NCBI GenBank assembly: GCA_017554145.1
Contig: JAFZIZ010000008.1
Span: 124,001-188,000, forward strand
DNA from: Prevotella sp.
Lineage (GTDB): Bacteria; Bacteroidota; Bacteroidia; Bacteroidales; Bacteroidaceae
Direction of reading: 5' to 3'
DNA length: 64,000 nt
Shown here: positions 53,347-61,897 of the stretch, piece after piece
How the letters are laid out: each line of letters opens with the position of its first letter
Position numbering within the stretch: position 1 is the first letter of the stretch
Notes under the pieces: model-generated
Database searches by the model: none
What the model saw: the letters and a program-made list of their open reading frames with translations, nothing else
Told to the model about the DNA's origin: nothing
Program-made: the position numbers and the translations under genes

Positions 53347-54875
53347 TATCTTTTGATTTTTACTTTTTTCTTTACTGGTTTACTCTCATTCTGCAAACGA
53401 TCAATAGCAGTAACGAGGTAAACGTATCTGCCAGGCTCTAAAGTATGAGGTAATTCATAGAAAGTGTCAGTGGTGATGGCAACGATATGGGAAGGATCAT
53501 TGATGTTTAGGTCCTCGCCCTTCAAGAAACGGTAAATGACATACTTCATTGCTTCATCATCCCAATTCGTGAACTTCGGGGCAGTCCACATCAGGACGCG
53601 TTCACTACCCATGTCAATGTCTTTCAGTTTCTTTACCTTGTCAGGTACCTTGCTATCGAGATGAGGCATCAGCGGCTGTAAGGCAGGTGTACGCCAATAC
53701 GTATTGCGAAGACTCGTACCATAGTTGCCGAGATTGTCGACAGCAACCTTCGCATACCAGAGTACCGTACCCTGAACACCCTTATTCTCCTGATGCAACT
53801 GCATCTTCGCAGGCATCTGGTTGCGATTCGGATTCTGCGAATCAGCAGCCTTGACGGTACGTTCTATGTCTTCACCAATATACAACGGACGCGCAGAGGC
53901 ATAATTGCTCCACCAACGTATCAACTCGGTATAATCGGCTGCCTTATGTCCCATTTCCCAGTAGAGCTGTGGCACGGTATAATCCACCCACCCCTTCTCT
54001 ATCCATAACAGAATATCGGCATAAAGGTCGTCGTAGTTCTGTAAACCATTGGTCTTACTGCCCTTCGGGTCGCTCTTCTGGTTACGATAGATACCGAAGG
54101 GACTGATGCCGAACTTTACCCATGGTTTCACACGATGGATGGTGCTATTGAGTTGTTCGATGAGCAAATCAACCTGATGGCGGCGCCAATCACCCTTATT
54201 GGTATATCCCTGATTATCGGCATTAAACTGATTATCATCAGGAATCTCAATTCCTGCCACAGGATAAGGATAGAAATAGTCGTCGATATGCAATCCATCG
54301 ACATCATAACGACGGAGAATATCCTCCACGATGGTACAGATATAGTCACGATTCTCTTGCAAGGCTGGATTAAGTACAATCAGGCCGTCGTACTCGAAAG
54401 CACGCTCTGGATGCTGACTGACAATATGGTTGGCAGCTAATGGATACGCTGACTTCGTCTTGGCACGATAAGGATTGATCCATGCATGCAACTCCATGCC
54501 ACGCTTGTGACACTCGTCAATCATCCACTGTAAAGGATCCCAATATGGTGAGGGAGCCTTACCTTGCACACCTGTCAGGAAATGACTCCAAGGCTCTAAT
54601 GTACTCGGATAAAGGGCATCACAGGCTGGACGCACCTGAAAAATGATGGCATTGGCACCATCTTTCTGCAATTCATCAAGTTGGTATAAGAGTGTCTGCT
54701 GCATTTTCTCCGTTCCCAAACCCTGAAACTGTCCGTTGACACACTGTATCCACGCGCCACGGAACTCACGTTTCGGAGCCTGATAGGTTTGTGCACCTAC
54801 AGAACTAAATGATAAAAGATAAAAGAGAACGGAAAGAACCGTCCATTTTATTCTATGTACTTGATGATTTGTCAT
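53346..54875 (-). CDS. Secreted glycosyl-hydrolase-10-like protein (GHL10/YngK type)
   Basis: A 509-residue exported protein with a signal peptide ending near SSVGAQ (residue ~29). The GHL10 domain begins KREFRGAWIQCVNGQF and includes ANAIIFQVRPACDALYPS, MELHAWINPYRAKT and DVDGLHIDDYFYPYP, the likely acidic active-site strand. A C-terminal fibronectin-III-like domain (~420-509) follows. Relatives cleave denuded peptidoglycan glycan strands, or are of unknown specificity. It is the last gene of the seven-gene leftward operon. Confidence 0.85.
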   Translation of the reverse strand: MTNHQVHRIKWTVLSVLFYLLSFSSVGAQTYQAPKREFRGAWIQCVNGQFQGLGTEKMQQTLLYQLDELQKDGANAIIFQVRPACDALYPSTLEPWSHFLTGVQGKAPSPYWDPLQWMIDECHKRGMELHAWINPYRAKTKSAYPLAANHIVSQHPERAFEYDGLIVLNPALQENRDYICTIVEDILRRYDVDGLHIDDYFYPYPVAGIEIPDDNQFNADNQGYTNKGDWRRHQVDLLIEQLNSTIHRVKPWVKFGISPFGIYRNQKSDPKGSKTNGLQNYDDLYADILLWIEKGWVDYTVPQLYWEMGHKAADYTELIRWWSNYASARPLYIGEDIERTVKAADSQNPNRNQMPAKMQLHQENKGVQGTVLWYAKVAVDNLGNYGTSLRNTYWRTPALQPLMPHLDSKVPDKVKKLKDIDMGSERVLMWTAPKFTNWDDEAMKYVIYRFLKGEDLNINDPSHIVAITTDTFYELPHTLEPGRYVYLVTAIDRLQNESKPVKKKVKIKR

Positions 54876-54880
54876 AACTC

Positions 54881-55504
54881 TTATACTCCTAAATACTCAT
54901 ATATCTCTTCCGTCCAGTCGGCACCATTCTTTGGACAGAAGGTACGGATGCCCAACTGACTGGCAGCAGCCACATTACGAGGACCGTCGTCAACAAACAA
55001 TACCTCCTCAGGTAGCGCCTGCTCCTCTTTTAATACCTGACGAAATATCTCTTCCGAGGGCTTCATCATCTTCAACTGGAAACTCAAATAACAATGGTCG
55101 AAATAGTCAGCAAGTGAATGTCCTTGTCCGTCAAAGGCTGGGGTCATCGCCCACATCATCATATAGGGATTCGTGTTCGACAAAAGTACCACCCGATAAC
55201 CTTCTTGGCGCAATTGCTTCAAAACCTCGAGATTACGCATCGGAACATCTTTTGCATAACCCTGCCAAGCATAGGCACACTGTTCGACAGTTACTTCGTG
55301 GCCTATCAGTTTACCGAGTTCCACACGAAAGTCCTCTGCCGTAATAAGTCCATGTTCCAAATCGCCGAAGATACCCATCTGCGTATATGGGTCCAACCGC
55401 TGTTCCGCATCTGCCAACCCAATCTCTTTGAAACGGTTGACAGCACGTGGTTGATCTATCGTAACCACTACTCCACCTAAATCAAATGCTATTGTCTTTA
55501 TCAT
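54881..55504 (-). CDS. HAD superfamily hydrolase, YihX-like
   Basis: A 207-residue HAD phosphatase. Motif I is AFDLGGVVV, with DLG in place of the usual DxD; YihX-type subfamily IA members share this form. Motif II is VVLLSNTNP and motif III/IV lies around KMMKPSEEIFR and VLFVDDGPRNVAAASQLG. The substrate is probably a sugar phosphate such as glucose 1-phosphate, unproven. ATG at 55504 is preferred to the adjacent TTG at 55507. A three-unit heptamer array separates it from metH. Confidence 0.85.
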   Translation of the reverse strand: MIKTIAFDLGGVVVTIDQPRAVNRFKEIGLADAEQRLDPYTQMGIFGDLEHGLITAEDFRVELGKLIGHEVTVEQCAYAWQGYAKDVPMRNLEVLKQLRQEGYRVVLLSNTNPYMMMWAMTPAFDGQGHSLADYFDHCYLSFQLKMMKPSEEIFRQVLKEEQALPEEVLFVDDGPRNVAAASQLGIRTFCPKNGADWTEEIYEYLGV

Positions 55505-55508
55505 CAAT

Positions 55509-55529
55509 CTTTAACCTTTACCCTTTAAA
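55509..55529 (-). repeat. Heptamer array between metH and the HAD gene, 3 units
   Basis: Units CTTTAAC and CTTTACC plus one variant on the plus strand. It extends into the last codons of metH, covering its stop, and ends 4 bp before the HAD start. Confidence 0.7.
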
Positions 55530-58283
55530 AAAGTCTTTCTTCTTCTGTCGTGCCTCATCAATAGAGAGCAGTTGTTGTTGCTCTTGCTGATATTCCTCAC
55601 GCAAAAGTTGATATTTTTCCTCCAACTCACGCTCCATCTTCGGTTCCTCGTCTTTGTTCAAAAGACGAGCAGCTACCAGTGCATTCTGTGAGGCATCCTT
55701 CATCCATACCACAGGACCACCATAAACAGGTGCTATCTTCAATGCAACATGCAATTCACTTGTCGTGGCACCTCCAATCATAATGGGGATATCCAGTCCT
55801 GCACGCTGCATCTCGTATGCCACATTCACCATCTCTTCCAAACTCGGAGTGATGAGTCCAGAAAGTCCGATAATATCCGCTTTCACTTCTATCGCTTTGC
55901 GGACAATCTGTTCGGCAGGTACCATCACACCCATATCCACCACCTCATAGCCGTTGCAGGCAAGAACGACTGCCACGATATTCTTACCAATATCATGCAC
56001 ATCGCCCTTGACGGTGGCCAGTAACACTTTCCCTGCTTTCTTACCATCGCCTTCCTGTTGCTGTTCGATATATGGCTGTAAGATCTCTACCGCCTGTTTC
56101 ATGGTACGTGCTGTCTTGACGACCTGAGGCAGAAACATTTTTCCACTACCGAACAATTGTCCTACCTCATTCATACCCGCCATCAACGGACCTTCGATGA
56201 TGTTCACTGCTTTAGGATATTGCGCTAATGCTTCCTCTAAGTCCTGCTGTAGATAATCACCCACACCTTTAATCAATGCATGACACAAGCGATGCTCTAC
56301 ATCCTCGTTTCTCCAAGCTTCGGTTGGGGTATTGGATAAATGATTAGAGATTAGTGGAGAATTGTTTTCTTTGTTCTGTTCATCCAACAATTGGTTTGCC
56401 AAGGTTGTCAAGTCGTCGGCGGCACCTTTGCGACTATTCAGGATGACATCCTCGATGATGGTCAGTTGCTCTTGCGGTATATCACTATAAAGTACTTTCG
56501 TAGCAGGATTCACAATACCGAAGTCCATGCCCTGTGCAATGGCATGATAAAGGAATACAGCATGCATCGCCTCACGGATATAGTTGTTGCCGCGGAACGA
56601 GAACGAGAGGTTGCTCACACCACCACTGACATGTGCTCCAGGCAGGTTCTTACGTATCCATCCCGTAGCACGGATAAAATCGGCAGCATAACTGTCGTGC
56701 TCTTCCATACCTGTAGCGACAGCCAATACATTCGGGTCAAAGATGATGTCTAATGGATTCATGCCAACCTGCTGGGTCAGAATACGATACGAACGCACAG
56801 CTATCTCAATACGACGTTCATAACTTGTTGCCTGTCCCTGTTCGTCGAAACACATCACGACGACTGCAGCGCCATAGCGTTTCACGTCTTGTGCATGACG
56901 GATGAACACCTCCTCACCTTCTTTCAGCGAGATGGAATTGACGATACACTTGCCCTGTACGCACTTCAGTCCTGCCGTAATGACCTTCCAGTCAGAAGAG
57001 TCAATCATCACAGGGACAGAAGCGATATCCGGTTCGGCGGCAATCATATTGAGGAAAGTCACCATCTCCGTCTGTGCATCCAGCAAGCCGTCGTCCATAT
57101 TGATATCAATCACCAGTGCACCATCAGCCACTTGCTTACGGGCAATAGCTATCGCCTCATCGTATTTCTTCTCCTTGATAAGTCGCAGGAACTTACGGGA
57201 GCCTGCCACATTACAGCGTTCGCCGACATTGACGAAATGCACTTCTGGGGTGACATCCAACAGTTCCAAACCACTAAGCCACATTGTCTGTGGCTTCTCC
57301 ACTGGCTGATGCGGCTGCTTGCCTTCTACCAATGGGATATATTGCTCGATGAAATGCTCGTCGGTACCACAACAGCCACCAATGATATTCACCAGTCCTT
57401 CGTCAATCATCTTGCCTACCTGTGGTGCCATGCTCTCAGGGGTCTCGTCATAGAGTCCCATCGAGTTAGGCAGTCCTGCATTCGGATAGGCACTGATATA
57501 GTAAGGTGCCTTACGTGCCAGTTGACGAAGGAAGGTAATCATCTGGGCGGCACCGAAGGAACAGTTCAGTCCTACAGAGAAGATGGGATAACTGCTGATA
57601 CTGGCAAGGAACGCCTCTAAGGTCTGTCCACTCAGAGTGCGACCAGCCAAGTCACTGACGGTAGCACTGAGCATGATGGGCAGTTCCACGCCTCGTTGTT
57701 GCATCACTGTCATCGCGGCATCTACAGCCACTTTGGCATTCAGCGTATCGAAAATAGTCTCTATCAGCAAGATGTCTACCCCACCCGCTATCAGTCCATC
57801 GATCTGTTCACAGTAGGCGATATGCAGTTCGTCGTAGGTCATATCGCGGACGGCAGGGTTACTCACGTCGGGCGACATCGAGCATGTCTTATTAGTAGGA
57901 CCGATACTACCAGCCACAAAACGAGGCTTGTCCGACGAACTAAACTCATCGGCACATTGACGGGCGATACGCGCACCCTCGTATGCCATCTCACGACTAT
58001 AGTCTTCCAGATGGTAGTCTGCCTGTGAGATGCGTTGCGAACTGAAAGTATTCGTGGAGATGATGTCAGCACCCACCTGAAGGTATTTGCGATGGATATC
58101 AGCGATAACATCCGGACGGGTCAGAGAGAGCATATCGTTATTGCCTTTCATCTGTCCCGGCATGTCGAGAAAGCGCTGTCCACGGAAGTCAGATTCAGTA
58201 AGGTTATACTTCTGAATCATTGTTCCCATCGCTCCATCGAGCACCAGAATCCTTTCCTTGATAATGTCGTTAAGTCTCGTCAA
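55518..58283 (-). CDS. metH: Cobalamin-dependent methionine synthase MetH, without activation domain
   Basis: A 921-residue modular enzyme: homocysteine domain (~1-320; zinc ligands Cys241, Cys304, Cys305), pterin domain (~340-620; NVGERCNVAGSRKFLRLI), cap and B12 domains (~650-890) with DVHDIGKN carrying the cobalt-binding His. E. coli MetH (1227) has a further C-terminal reactivation domain that is missing here. The start is TTG, lying at the edge of a heptamer array identical to that before smpB. A second array inside the gene encodes a linker between the pterin and B12 modules (~640-651). Confidence 0.93.
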   Translation of the reverse strand: MTRLNDIIKERILVLDGAMGTMIQKYNLTESDFRGQRFLDMPGQMKGNNDMLSLTRPDVIADIHRKYLQVGADIISTNTFSSQRISQADYHLEDYSREMAYEGARIARQCADEFSSSDKPRFVAGSIGPTNKTCSMSPDVSNPAVRDMTYDELHIAYCEQIDGLIAGGVDILLIETIFDTLNAKVAVDAAMTVMQQRGVELPIMLSATVSDLAGRTLSGQTLEAFLASISSYPIFSVGLNCSFGAAQMITFLRQLARKAPYYISAYPNAGLPNSMGLYDETPESMAPQVGKMIDEGLVNIIGGCCGTDEHFIEQYIPLVEGKQPHQPVEKPQTMWLSGLELLDVTPEVHFVNVGERCNVAGSRKFLRLIKEKKYDEAIAIARKQVADGALVIDINMDDGLLDAQTEMVTFLNMIAAEPDIASVPVMIDSSDWKVITAGLKCVQGKCIVNSISLKEGEEVFIRHAQDVKRYGAAVVVMCFDEQGQATSYERRIEIAVRSYRILTQQVGMNPLDIIFDPNVLAVATGMEEHDSYAADFIRATGWIRKNLPGAHVSGGVSNLSFSFRGNNYIREAMHAVFLYHAIAQGMDFGIVNPATKVLYSDIPQEQLTIIEDVILNSRKGAADDLTTLANQLLDEQNKENNSPLISNHLSNTPTEAWRNEDVEHRLCHALIKGVGDYLQQDLEEALAQYPKAVNIIEGPLMAGMNEVGQLFGSGKMFLPQVVKTARTMKQAVEILQPYIEQQQEGDGKKAGKVLLATVKGDVHDIGKNIVAVVLACNGYEVVDMGVMVPAEQIVRKAIEVKADIIGLSGLITPSLEEMVNVAYEMQRAGLDIPIMIGGATTSELHVALKIAPVYGGPVVWMKDASQNALVAARLLNKDEEPKMERELEEKYQLLREEYQQEQQQLLSIDEARQKKKDFFKG
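56332..56366 (-). repeat. In-frame degenerate heptamer array inside metH, about 5 units
   Basis: Units such as AATGATT and AGAGATT on the plus strand. They encode NSPLISNHLSN-like sequence in the linker between MetH modules. This is the most degraded intragenic array. Confidence 0.55.
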
Positions 58284-58284
58284 T

Positions 58285-58319
58285 CTTTAACCGTTAACCT
58301 TTAAACTTTAACCTTTATA
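58285..58319 (-). repeat. Heptamer array upstream of metH, 5 units
   Basis: Units CTTTAAC, CGTTAAC and CTTTAAA on the plus strand. With the adjoining bases it is identical over about 32 bp to the array before smpB (58795-58829). It spans the smpB stop codon. Confidence 0.9.
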
Positions 58320-58793
58320 TACTTTCATCGCCCTGTCCATCTCACGGCGGTCTTCTTTCTCTTTCAGCGTCTGACGCTTGTCAAACTCCTTCTTACCTTT
58401 ACAGAGTGCAATATCCATTTTCGCGCGTCCGTGCTCGTCGATGAACACCAGCAGCGGCACAATAGTATAGCCCGTCTGCTTCGTGGCGGCATGTAGTTTC
58501 TGTATCTCTTTCTTGGTGAGCAACAATTTCCTATCGCGCTTCATCTCGTGATTGTTATACGAGCCATAGAAATAAGGCGAGATATTCATGCCCCTCACCC
58601 ATATCTCACCATTGGTAATAAAGCAATAAGTATCCACCAGACTTGCCTTGCCAAGACGGATGGACTTGATTTCCGTACCTGTCAGCACGATGCCTGCTGT
58701 ATACGTCTCGATGAAGAAATATTCAAACGAGGCTTTCTTGTTGCGTATCTGTACAGGACTCTTCTTCCTGATCTTCTCTTCGTCTTTGTTCAA
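58308..58793 (-). CDS. smpB: SsrA-binding protein SmpB
   Basis: Binds tmRNA and brings it to stalled ribosomes for trans-translation. The 161-residue protein has [29 protein letters not shown] (OB-fold start), [29 protein letters not shown] and the basic C-terminal tail [24 protein letters not shown]. The only reasonable start is TTG at 58791-58793; the next Met is deep in the domain. The TTG lies in the same sequence context as the metH TTG because both follow the same repeat. Confidence 0.95.
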   Translation of the reverse strand: MNKDEEKIRKKSPVQIRNKKASFEYFFIETYTAGIVLTGTEIKSIRLGKASLVDTYCFITNGEIWVRGMNISPYFYGSYNNHEMKRDRKLLLTKKEIQKLHAATKQTGYTIVPLLVFIDEHGRAKMDIALCKGKKEFDKRQTLKEKEDRREMDRAMKVYKG

Positions 58794-58794
58794 T

Positions 58795-58829
58795 CTTTAA
58801 CCGTTAACCTTTAAACTTTAACCTTTACT
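58795..58829 (-). repeat. Heptamer array upstream of smpB, 5 units
   Basis: Same units and same order as the array before metH. It covers the gap to the DUF4375 gene, including that gene's stop codon. Confidence 0.9.
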
Positions 58830-59328
58830 TAATTTCCGCAAATCGCTCAATATTGTTATCAATATAACGAGCGATTGCGTTTGTCCATTCTTCTTCGTTC
58901 TCTACGAACTCATCATCCAGATCATCGAACTCAGGACATTGCTCGAACAGTGCCATAAACTCTTCTTCGTTACATTCGCGCTCTATCTTCTCCTTGTATT
59001 TCTCGTAAAGCGTATGAGCACTGTATATCAGTTTCGAGAGTTCACGCATGCCCCACAGTTTAACTGCCTTTGCAAACGGGTTCTTGAAAATGAAGGGACC
59101 GTAGCCGTTATGTATCAGTTGCACGAAGCCTCCGTCCATCACCTCTTCATGCAGCGTGTTCCACGCCAAGAGAGTAATCTGGTCGGCATTCAACACAGCC
59201 ATTGTCTCGGCTGTCAACTCACCGCCGATAGCCTCGCGAATGGCATCCACAAAGACCTCAACGAAAGCATCCATACCCTCGCCCGCTGCCTTGCGTAGTT
59301 GTTCGTCACTGATTTTTACTGCTATCAT
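58825..59328 (-). CDS. DMP19/DUF4375 family protein
   Basis: A 167-residue soluble, acidic, mostly helical protein. LAWNTLHEEVMDGGFVQLIHNGYGPFIFKNPFAKAVKLWG is the DUF4375 (DMP19) core. No catalytic residues are established for the family; a Neisseria member, DMP19, has been described as a DNA mimic. It overlaps the upstream lipoprotein gene by 4 bp (ATGA) and precedes smpB across a heptamer array. Confidence 0.8.
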   Translation of the reverse strand: MIAVKISDEQLRKAAGEGMDAFVEVFVDAIREAIGGELTAETMAVLNADQITLLAWNTLHEEVMDGGFVQLIHNGYGPFIFKNPFAKAVKLWGMRELSKLIYSAHTLYEKYKEKIERECNEEEFMALFEQCPEFDDLDDEFVENEEEWTNAIARYIDNNIERFAEIK

Positions 59329-59948
59329 AACTCTATAATGACTTCCTCGAAATTACCTTCCTTGTTGATCACGTAGCGACAGGCAGCTGTCTCTTGTTCC
59401 TCTTCGTCATCCTCGGCACGGAAATAACTAACGAGCGTCACCTCATAATTACTCGTAACATAATACTCTTGACGCATCAGTCCCAGCCGTCCGTCCCTGT
59501 CTTCTATCTTCTGTTCGTAGAGACAAAGGCGGTCTACCAGCACATACTCCTGATTCATCGTACAGAGATACAATGCAGTCTGTGTAGAGTCTAGTTTCTC
59601 CGCTACCAACATCATGTGATAGTCTTTATAAGGCGGCAACTTAGCTGCCAATAACTGTACGTTGCTCTCATAGTCGAAACGACCGTTGAACGTCGAAGGC
59701 ACCTTCGTCATCTGGGGCAGGTAATCGATAAACGTCACATTATACTTCATCGGCACCGACTTCATCTCTAATGAGTCGAAGAAAGCCACCACAGGGTCAC
59801 CCGTCGCAGACTTCAACATCTCCTTCGCTGCCTCTGCCTTACGGATACTGTCTATCATCTGGTCATAGTCTGCCGCATTCTTCCTATTTCCACAGGAATA
59901 TGCCATGACCATCGCCATCAGCACCGCTATATACGTTATCTGCTTCAT
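59325..59948 (-). CDS. Lipoprotein of unknown function, first gene of the smpB-metH operon
   Basis: A 207-residue lipoprotein (MKQITYIAVLMAMVMAYSC, lipobox Cys19). The mature part has mixed strands and an acidic C-terminal region (RAEDDEEEQETAACRY). No family recognised. It starts 9 bp after a TACCTTTG -7 element, so the leader is very short, and overlaps the DUF4375 gene by 4 bp. It heads the leftward seven-gene operon. Confidence 0.65.
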   Translation of the reverse strand: MKQITYIAVLMAMVMAYSCGNRKNAADYDQMIDSIRKAEAAKEMLKSATGDPVVAFFDSLEMKSVPMKYNVTFIDYLPQMTKVPSTFNGRFDYESNVQLLAAKLPPYKDYHMMLVAEKLDSTQTALYLCTMNQEYVLVDRLCLYEQKIEDRDGRLGLMRQEYYVTSNYEVTLVSYFRAEDDEEEQETAACRYVINKEGNFEEVIIEL

Positions 59949-59956
59949 AATTGGCT

Positions 59957-59993
59957 ACAAAGGTACGATTAAGTGAGCAAAAAACCAAGAGAA
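59957..59993 (-). promoter_or_regulatory. Promoter of the lipoprotein-smpB-metH operon, copy A of a repeated promoter
   Basis: Minus strand: TTG (59986-59988), 20-bp spacer, TACCTTTG (59958-59965). The 37-bp block containing it differs by one base from the promoter block at 61972-62008. Confidence 0.8.
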
Positions 59994-60000
59994 AACCTTA

Positions 60001-60089
60001 TTTTCTTTCCATTTCCGAGATAGCCCCTACCTATCCACCCGATACCCCGCAGCAAACGGGTCGATAGGTGCCGCCTATCTCAAAGAAAA
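60001..60089. other. Nested 89-bp palindromic structure
   Basis: Four stems nest inside one another: TTTTCTTT/AAAGAAAA (60001-60008, 60082-60089), GAGATAG/CTATCTC (60017-60023, 60075-60081), ACCTATC/GATAGGT (60029-60035, 60063-60069) and CCCG/CGGG (60038-60041, 60057-60060). A 15-nt loop lies at the centre. There is no U-run typical of a terminator. It sits between the 3' end of the BspA-like gene and the next promoter. It could be a structured RNA, a 3'-UTR element or a REP-like repeat. Confidence 0.6.
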
Positions 60090-60120
60090 GTAGCGGGTTT
60101 CTGTATTATCTTCGTAAAGG

Positions 60121-61788
60121 TTAACGTTTAAAGACAACTTTTTTGCCATTCACGATGTAAATGCCCTTTGTCGGCTTCTCGATATGGCGACCACTCAAGT
60201 CATAATAACCTTCAGCGGTAGCAAACTCTCCACTCTCCACTCTAAACTCTTCACTTAACGAGGTTGTCTCGTCATCCTCCTCTAATCCGAAGAAGTTGCT
60301 GGAAGAAGTGCCGTTGTAATACAGATACGCCTTGTTGGCACTGATGGAATCCGATGCTTTGAGTTTATAGAAACCCATGCCGTTTGCTGCTGTGTAGTTT
60401 AGCACGTAGATATTGCCTTCGGCTCCTGACAACGCTGTTGTCGTACCCTTCAACTCATTGCCTGAGAAATCACCTGTGGCTACTGAAGATGTCAGTTCCA
60501 TATCGAGTTCACCCGACACAGGGGATTTCAACACTACCGCCTGTCCTGCCTTGATGACGTTGCCCTCAACTTCGGTCAGCGTCAGAGAGGAACCCATCAG
60601 CGAAGCTTTGAAGATTCTCACGCCCTCCGTTTTGATCTTCACATTAGCCAGCGGATGGTAGTAGGTACTCCAATAGTCTGTCGGTCTATCAGGATTCTGA
60701 TTTGTCGTCACACCACTTACCGTTACGTCGGCTATCGGATTGATGGAACCAGCATAATCACTCCATTGTGTAGCCGACTCATAATCACTCTCTAAATTGC
60801 TAAACACATAAATCTTGCGATCTTGTTTATTGTCGTTAAAAGCAGATCTACCAAGTGTTGGCACTGGCGTGGCATAAACGGTGACTAATTCCAGACTATA
60901 ACAGTTGAGGAAGGCTCCGACACCAATGCTCGTCACGCTGGCAGGGATAATAATAGATGTCAGAATTTCGCAGTCAGAGAAGGCCTCTTTGCCAATTTTC
61001 GTCACACTGGCTGGGATGGTGACAGACATCAAATCTAAGCAACTTTTGAAGGCATTTTTCCCGATGCTCGTCACAGCATAGGCATTGTCTTCTATCATGA
61101 CGGAAGCGGGGATTTCCAAAGCGCCAGTCGGCTTATCACCAACATAGCCCGTCAACTCCACTGTTCTAAGCCGCTTGTTCGTAATTGTGTATTCAAAACT
61201 GTTAATAAAAGATTCCCACTTGGCATAGAGTGTCAGGTTCCCTGTCAGCGTGATTTGTTCACCAGGCTCATATAACACAGATCCTGTCGGTGATTCCGCC
61301 CAACCTAAGAAGGTATAACCGTCACGTGTTGGCAATGATGGTGTATAAGTGTAGGGGGAAGATACAGGTATTATGAAACTCTCTGCTGCACCTTCATAGT
61401 TTAAGTTAAATAAGATGTAATAGGGTGATGGTTGAGTATCATTCCAAACGGCATAGAGCGTTACGTCTCCCGTCAAGGTAAATTCAAATCCTACTGGATG
61501 TTGAACAGGGCCATCTGGTGATTCCGACCAACCCCAGAAAAAGAATCCGGTACGTGAGGCTGAAGGCGGTGTAAAATAATACCCTTGATCCCCTGTATCA
61601 TAAATCGGGCCACCATCATAGTTATAATTCAGCGTAACTTTATACGCCCACGCCGTCGTCGATAGGCAGAGCAGCAGGAGGGTCAATAATAACTTGATGC
61701 TCTGTTTGACCTGCGGTCGAAATATCTTCCACTCGGCAAAGCTCAAACCAGTATGGCTTTGCTCTCTCTTAATCGATATTTTCATCAT
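60121..61788 (-). CDS. BspA-like leucine-rich-repeat surface protein with Listeria-Bacteroides repeats
   Basis: A 555-residue exported protein. An N-terminal hydrophobic signal (KLLLTLLLLCLSTTAWA) follows a basic stretch of ~30 residues. Two InlB-type B-repeats end in TLYAVW and TLYAKW. Residues ~230-320 hold BspA-type LRR_5 repeats (SVTIPASVTKIGKEAFSDC, SIIIPASVTSIGVGAFLNC). A beta-rich region and a short C-terminal tail (YYDLSGRHIEKPTKGIYIVNGKKVVFKR) complete it. The longer frame to 61848 crosses the promoter, so the start is at 61788 or 61785. A heptamer array encodes EFRVESGEF before the tail. Confidence 0.82.
   Translation of the reverse strand: MMKISIKREQSHTGLSFAEWKIFRPQVKQSIKLLLTLLLLCLSTTAWAYKVTLNYNYDGGPIYDTGDQGYYFTPPSASRTGFFFWGWSESPDGPVQHPVGFEFTLTGDVTLYAVWNDTQPSPYYILFNLNYEGAAESFIIPVSSPYTYTPSLPTRDGYTFLGWAESPTGSVLYEPGEQITLTGNLTLYAKWESFINSFEYTITNKRLRTVELTGYVGDKPTGALEIPASVMIEDNAYAVTSIGKNAFKSCLDLMSVTIPASVTKIGKEAFSDCEILTSIIIPASVTSIGVGAFLNCYSLELVTVYATPVPTLGRSAFNDNKQDRKIYVFSNLESDYESATQWSDYAGSINPIADVTVSGVTTNQNPDRPTDYWSTYYHPLANVKIKTEGVRIFKASLMGSSLTLTEVEGNVIKAGQAVVLKSPVSGELDMELTSSVATGDFSGNELKGTTTALSGAEGNIYVLNYTAANGMGFYKLKASDSISANKAYLYYNGTSSSNFFGLEEDDETTSLSEEFRVESGEFATAEGYYDLSGRHIEKPTKGIYIVNGKKVVFKR
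60223..60257 (-). repeat. In-frame heptamer array inside the BspA-like gene, 5 units
   Basis: Units AAACTCT (twice), CCACTCT (twice) and one variant on the plus strand, located between the last beta-rich domain and the C-terminal tail. Confidence 0.8.
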
Positions 61789-61837
61789 TCTGTTCTCGGT
61801 TTTTATTGTCGGTTTATTTATTTTTAGTTTACGACCG

Positions 61838-61869
61838 CAAAGGTACATAATAGTTTACGAATTACCAAA
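61838..61869 (-). promoter_or_regulatory. Promoter of the BspA-like gene
   Basis: Minus strand: TTTG (61866-61869), 20-bp spacer, TACCTTTG (61838-61845), 49 bp before the likely ATG. Confidence 0.8.
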
Positions 61870-61897
61870 AGATATATGCGTAATTGTTTAGAAAAAA

